From NCBI RefSeq assembly GCF_007741515.1, contig NZ_CP036263.1, forward strand, positions 5,257,178 through 5,321,177: 64,000 nucleotides of DNA. Reading direction: 5' to 3'. This document shows positions 59,706 to 64,000 of this stretch, one piece after another. How positions within the stretch are numbered: position 1 is the first letter of the stretch; each line of letters starts with the position of its first letter. A model generated the notes under the pieces. The model was given only the letters and a program-made list of their open reading frames with translations. It did no database searches and was not told where the DNA came from. Position numbers and translations under genes: made by a program. The stretch comes from Adhaeretor mobilis. GTDB taxonomy: Bacteria; Planctomycetota; Planctomycetia; Pirellulales; Lacipirellulaceae.

Positions 59706-62700
59706 TCAAACACCACGCGGGCGATGAGCCAATAGCATCGTGCAGCTGAGTACCAGGAGCAGCAAGGATGCCGGCTCAGGAATCGCCTGCAAAAATAATT
59801 GCCCTCCATGCACTTGAAGTCTTAGGTCATCCGATTCTAGCGATGGCCAAACATCTGCGATGCCAGCGACGTCGAATCGAACCTCCGACGGGTCGAAGCC
59901 GACGATGCTATCGGCAGACATGATTAACCAAGGCCCTGCTTCTCCTGGCAAGAACCCTGGCAGGTCGTTGATCTGCAGTATCCAGGGCGTGCTTTCGCTC
60001 GCACTAAACTGCAAATCGCCTTCCACTTCAAACAGGTCCCAGTCCTCGCCGGGCGTGCCATCGGCCGAGCCAATCTCCCACTCAAAGACAGCTCCTTCGC
60101 CAATCGTTGCGTTGCCGATGACTGAGAGTATGCCGGCCGAGTTGCCTGGGGCGATGTTGGCGCCACTGCCAATCGCAATATCACCAACGTAAGTGCCGTT
60201 GCCTTCAAAACGACTGTCAGAGCCCGATAAATCCAAGGCTGACGCCTCGCCATCGAAAGTCACGGCAAGCGACCTCGACTCGTCGATTTGAATTGATCCT
60301 TGAAAATCAAAGGTGTCGTTGCCAACAAGGTCAAGGCTAGCGTGCTCTGTTCCAGCACGGACTGTTCCGTCCATCCTCACGAAAGCGTCGAAAGATGTGA
60401 TGGAGGCGTCGCCGTCTACAATGATATCGCCACCGAGAGTGATTCGTTCCTGGACTCGACTGATATTTGCAGCAACTCTTCTCGCTTGCAGGGCTAGATC
60501 AGGTGAGATAGTGAGATTAGTTTGATCGGAAAGTCCAATTGCACTCTCAATCACCGGCAAGATCTGCCTGCCATCGACCAGTGGAGAAATGAAGATGTAG
60601 GAATCCTGAGTTACACGCAAATCACCATTTAGCCGCGGGGAGGAAAGAGAGTTACCCGGAGCCATTGTCAACGCTCCTCCCGCTAACACGAGGTTGCCAG
60701 TCACGGCATTGGTAATACTCAAACGTCCCTCAGGAAGAATCGTCACTTCCCCTGTGCCGAGGGCATTGGTGTCGTAGACTGTCAAGTCTGCAGCAGCGAT
60801 CTCGATTGGCTGAGAGTAAGTTACATTGTTACCGCGCAGATTTGTCACACCTCCTGTGAATCGTAGCGCCCCTTGAAAAGCGTTCAAATCGCCTTCAAAG
60901 TCAATGATCCCGTTGCCGAATCCGCCCTCGACTACGAGTTGGCCCTGCCCTGTTATCGAGCTTGTGACAACGGTAGTTCCGCGCTCAATACGGATGAATC
61001 CACCACCCGAGAGAACCTCGATAGGGGCAGAAATGCCGCCTCGTAATTCCATATCGAGGATGCCGCCATCGAAGCGGAATTTTCTACCCGTGAGAGCGAG
61101 GCCGCTTTCGGTCCTCAGGCTTGCCCCTTGGTGAATGGTAACAGCATGCTCGTCATCCAGCGGTGCCGTTCCGAACTGATCCGTAATGAATTGACCTCCC
61201 TGGATATCGATGGGTCCGGTATGCATTGCCAAGCTTCTGGAGAGCGACGCGATGCCCTCCCCGATTTTTGTGATTGGGAAGTCTCCTTCCAATTTCAGAT
61301 CGTCAAGTCCACCCGAGGCGATCGTAATGCTGTTTGCCCGAACTGTGGGCGAATTGGTTGCTGAAGGACGGAACTCTGCGTAGTCCGATATTTCGACATC
61401 TCCCAGAATCATGGGCATCTCAGACTCGTATTCTACGCGGAGAAAAGTGCCGTTGAGGGTCAGGTCTGTGCCTGTCGGCAATGCGCCCTCGCTAAAGAGT
61501 AAAACGCTGCTGCCACTACCAGCACTAAACTTGGTTGGCCCTGAGTACGTGTTGTTGCCATGAAGGCGCAGGGGCCCTGTATTCGAAGCGTAGGTCAAAC
61601 CGACCGACCCCTGTGCGTTGTCGACAATATCTGCCGAGATCGTGCCGGCCCCACTGACGATTAGCTCCGCACCGTCGGAAGCGCCTGCGCTCAATTGACC
61701 ATTCGTGATTGATGCATCAAGTAGCAATCCGCCACTTTCTAATGTTAGGGTGTGACCATTGAGGTCAATCGGACCACTACCCATCTTCAGCGCGTTGATG
61801 TTCTTGTCTTCCGCTAGAGTGACACCTCCACTGAAGTCACCTACGTTGTCTGTAGAGGTGGCCGCAATCAGGTTGGTAGCATAGGTGTGCAGTGCGGAAT
61901 AGGCGACGACGCCGTCGGGGCCATAAGTCGCGAAATCATCTTCTACAGTCGCCCAACCCCCAAGCAGGTTGTCGTCCAGAGTGGGTGCGGTTGCGAATTG
62001 CAGTTTGCCGCCGTTGCTGCCCGGGTCAAACCGCAACGCCGTGCCAGGACGCCTGACCAAACTTGCTATCTCTAATGTCGTCTCACTGCCGGAATCTGAC
62101 GGGTTTTCTACAACGATCTCACTGGTTCCCCGATCCAGGGTTACGGTCCCCAACCGCTCAGTGAGTTGCTCTCCGGCGCGTCCCAGGAGTGTCAACTTCA
62201 TGCCGTTGAGATCAACCGGCGTGCTATCTGGGATACGATCTTCATTTGCAATCTCACCACTGTTGTCGAGAATCAAGCCGCTCCTACCGCCGCCCCTAGA
62301 GAGTCTGCCATTTCCAACGATTTTTGATGTCGAATTAAGGCTGCCACTTTCGATTAACCTAAAGTTCTCTGCCAGAACATGCGTCTCTCCGGAATAGGAG
62401 TGGTTACCACTCTGAAAGCGTAAATCTTGCCGTCCTTTGACCGTGAGGTCGCCACCGTGTAGCACGCCTGTGATGAGAGCCACCTCTCCGGTAAAAACAC
62501 CCGCTGACAGGTTGGAGCCACGATCACCGAGAAACACGTTTCCCGCCAACGTTGTTTGCTCCAAGGCTTCACTGCCGCCAACAACCAACGCAGCCTGACC
62601 AATCGGTCCACTGGCATTATTTAAGTGGATGTCTCCGTGATAAATTTCTTCCGTATCGAGGACTACCTGAGCGGTATCGTGAACGCCCAAGTGAATTGCT

Positions 62701-64000
62701 GGCGGTGCCTCACCCGCATCTCCCCTTACAGTGAGCTGGCCACCTTCCACATCGACGCGTGTGAATCCTGATCCACGGATGTCTTCCAGGACTCCCGGGG
62801 TTCTATCCTGCTTCGTCAGCACTTTTTGCCCTGCAATAGCACCACGAATAGTTCCGCCAAGAAATCTTAGCTCGTCGGTGATCGACAAGACAGCTCCTTG
62901 GTCGGCCTCTAGTCGCAAATCTTCGATAAAGCTTTCTCTCTCAGCGGTGCGGGGATCGATAACGAAGGACTCAAGCGTATTGCTCTGCCTAGCGACCAGA
63001 CTTGCAACAAAACGACCGGGGCTTAAATAAAACGTACCACGGGGAGACTCTAAGTCTCCGGTGAGTTCCATTTGGGTCTCGGAGATGAAGACATCACCCG
63101 CTTGCGAAAGCTTACCAGAGAGCCTCACCGGTCCGCTTTGCGTGGCAGCGAAGTTTCCACGAGCCACAATTTCACCTGCAATGTCAACTTTTCTTGATGC
63201 GAAAACAGAACCGGAGCCATGCAAGCCATTCGTAAAAACGTAACTGTTACTCGAAGTCACTCCAAGGGCAACGCCACCCGAGAAAGTAACCGGCGCGTCC
63301 AATGTGGCTGCCAAGCCGTCAACACTCCCACCGGTGAGCAGGCCTCGCTCCAGTGTGATTTGATGTCCATAAGGAGTGACAGATCCGCCCAAATCTAGAC
63401 TTCCCTCTTTCACAACAATTTGTTCATTTCCACCCCCTCCCCTAAGCAATAGCTCCCCTCGATCTACTACAGTATTGGCGTTTGCATCTCCTAAGGCCGC
63501 GGGCTGCTCGAAAAAAACGCGCATGCCGGGGCCAATTTCTGTTTTGCCGGAGTAGGATGTCGAACCATCGATTGTGATTACTGGATTGTTAGATTGGCCC
63601 CCGGGAAGATTAGGGATTTCTCTCTTCAAAAAGCTCAGTCCTCCGGCACCAGTGATAGCTCCCTGTATCCGCATCGAGTCGAATTGTGTCAGTTCGATGG
63701 TACTATCACGGGAGAGGTCTAAATCCATGACCACATCGGTAAAGCCCGCAACGCCGTATAATTCACCTCGCGCCAATCTGGTTGACAATTTCACACCTAC
63801 CTTGCCGCCGTCAAGTGTTGTGGTGGGCACGAGATAATCGGAATCACTCTGCCCCGTAACACTCTGAGAAACGAAAGATAAGCGAGCGTTGGGCCCCACT
63901 GAGATGCCGCTGCTACTTGAAACTGCGTTGACATCCGCGAGCACCAATTCTCCTCCATCGACTGCAATACTGCCTTGCCACGTTGAGTTGTCGCCAGATA
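59706..64000 (-). CDS. Giant PEP-CTERM protein with beta-strand repeats, 5' end beyond the window
   Basis: At least 1430 residues; the frame stays open past the window edge, reading SGDNSTWQGSIAVDGGELVL upstream of the last visible Val, so the start is outside. The body is made of many irregular repeats of the autotransporter-associated beta-strand type (LxGxNxYSGxTxxxxG, for example LHGNNTYSGPTKFSAGSG and IDGSTSYSGKTEIGPGMR), forming a long right-handed beta helix. The C-terminus is a PEP-CTERM signal: AIPEPASLLLLVLSCTMLLA, then a basic tail. It is a secreted, surface-attached protein with no autotransporter barrel. Confidence 0.85.
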   Translation of the reverse strand, partial: SGDNSTWQGSIAVDGGELVLADVNAVSSSSGISVGPNARLSFVSQSVTGQSDSDYLVPTTTLDGGKVGVKLSTRLARGELYGVAGFTDVVMDLDLSRDSTIELTQFDSMRIQGAITGAGGLSFLKREIPNLPGGQSNNPVITIDGSTSYSGKTEIGPGMRVFFEQPAALGDANANTVVDRGELLLRGGGGNEQIVVKEGSLDLGGSVTPYGHQITLERGLLTGGSVDGLAATLDAPVTFSGGVALGVTSSNSYVFTNGLHGSGSVFASRKVDIAGEIVARGNFAATQSGPVRLSGKLSQAGDVFISETQMELTGDLESPRGTFYLSPGRFVASLVARQSNTLESFVIDPRTAERESFIEDLRLEADQGAVLSITDELRFLGGTIRGAIAGQKVLTKQDRTPGVLEDIRGSGFTRVDVEGGQLTVRGDAGEAPPAIHLGVHDTAQVVLDTEEIYHGDIHLNNASGPIGQAALVVGGSEALEQTTLAGNVFLGDRGSNLSAGVFTGEVALITGVLHGGDLTVKGRQDLRFQSGNHSYSGETHVLAENFRLIESGSLNSTSKIVGNGRLSRGGGRSGLILDNSGEIANEDRIPDSTPVDLNGMKLTLLGRAGEQLTERLGTVTLDRGTSEIVVENPSDSGSETTLEIASLVRRPGTALRFDPGSNGGKLQFATAPTLDDNLLGGWATVEDDFATYGPDGVVAYSALHTYATNLIAATSTDNVGDFSGGVTLAEDKNINALKMGSGPIDLNGHTLTLESGGLLLDASITNGQLSAGASDGAELIVSGAGTISADIVDNAQGSVGLTYASNTGPLRLHGNNTYSGPTKFSAGSGSSVLLFSEGALPTGTDLTLNGTFLRVEYESEMPMILGDVEISDYAEFRPSATNSPTVRANSITIASGGLDDLKLEGDFPITKIGEGIASLSRSLAMHTGPIDIQGGQFITDQFGTAPLDDEHAVTIHQGASLRTESGLALTGRKFRFDGGILDMELRGGISAPIEVLSGGGFIRIERGTTVVTSSITGQGQLVVEGGFGNGIIDFEGDLNAFQGALRFTGGVTNLRGNNVTYSQPIEIAAADLTVYDTNALGTGEVTILPEGRLSITNAVTGNLVLAGGALTMAPGNSLSSPRLNGDLRVTQDSYIFISPLVDGRQILPVIESAIGLSDQTNLTISPDLALQARRVAANISRVQERITLGGDIIVDGDASITSFDAFVRMDGTVRAGTEHASLDLVGNDTFDFQGSIQIDESRSLAVTFDGEASALDLSGSDSRFEGNGTYVGDIAIGSGANIAPGNSAGILSVIGNATIGEGAVFEWEIGSADGTPGEDWDLFEVEGDLQFSASESTPWILQINDLPGFLPGEAGPWLIMSADSIVGFDPSEVRFDVAGIADVWPSLESDDLRLQVHGGQLFLQAIPEPASLLLLVLSCTMLLAHRPRGV

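Overview
The window looks like a chromosomal segment from a planctomycete, most likely of the Pirellulales type. This is inferred from gene content: secreted PEP-CTERM proteins carrying dockerin-like modules and beta-strand repeats, the futalosine route to menaquinone, DUF1570 and DUF4914 proteins, an exported ClpP-like protein, and a family of large membrane proteins fusing a site-2 protease to an HlyD adaptor. Most of the window is ordinary single-copy bacterial coding sequence with GTG and TTG starts in places. No rRNA, tRNA, CRISPR array or intact insertion sequence was seen.

Layout. 1-4.4 kb: three PEP-CTERM proteins, two of them tandem paralogues, and a truncated DUF433 protein. 4.4-9.0 kb (minus): menaquinone genes mqnE, ubiA-like, ubiX and ubiE, interleaved with one intact and one broken GxxExxY gene. 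9.3-14.3 kb: comB, glyS, a zinc-ribbon membrane protein and a LysM protein with a degenerate YkuD-like domain. 14.6-26.3 kb: DUF1499 and DUF2617-like proteins, an alpha/beta hydrolase, a HEAT/TPR protein, a response regulator, glyA, a DUF1570 metallopeptidase and an AsmA-like giant. 26.3-28.8 kb: a decayed region with a frameshifted small gene, a Sel1 lipoprotein, and kinase and transposase remnants. 28.8-36.1 kb: ClpP-like protein, DUF4914, Fic, an ACP-like membrane protein and a secreted beta-propeller. 36.4-42.0 kb (minus): a three-gene cassette of GAF-HlyD, HlyD and PqqD-M50-HlyD proteins. 42.4-50.0 kb: infA, an exported protein, an ACT-domain regulator, a 4Fe-4S ferredoxin, a TIM-barrel isomerase, an orphan DNA methyltransferase, a retropepsin-like protein and an RlmN/Cfr enzyme. 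50.1-55.7 kb: epmB, efp, lemA, an M48 protease and epmA, so the whole EF-P lysylation pathway lies around the lemA/M48 pair. 55.7-59.5 kb: tag, folA and thyA (minus), a small conserved protein, a 2Fe-2S ferredoxin and a PII protein. 59.7-64 kb: the 3' part of a giant PEP-CTERM beta-strand-repeat protein that runs off the window.

The most unusual aspect at the DNA level is the number of short dispersed inverted-repeat elements between genes. At least five families recur, most as outward pairs of small hairpins 70-220 bp apart. Several sit directly against stop or start codons. One family brackets both GxxExxY genes. At the protein level the best candidate for an undescribed system is the GAF-HlyD / HlyD / PqqD-M50-HlyD cassette at 36.4-42.0 kb, which has no ABC transporter or TolC gene beside it in the window.
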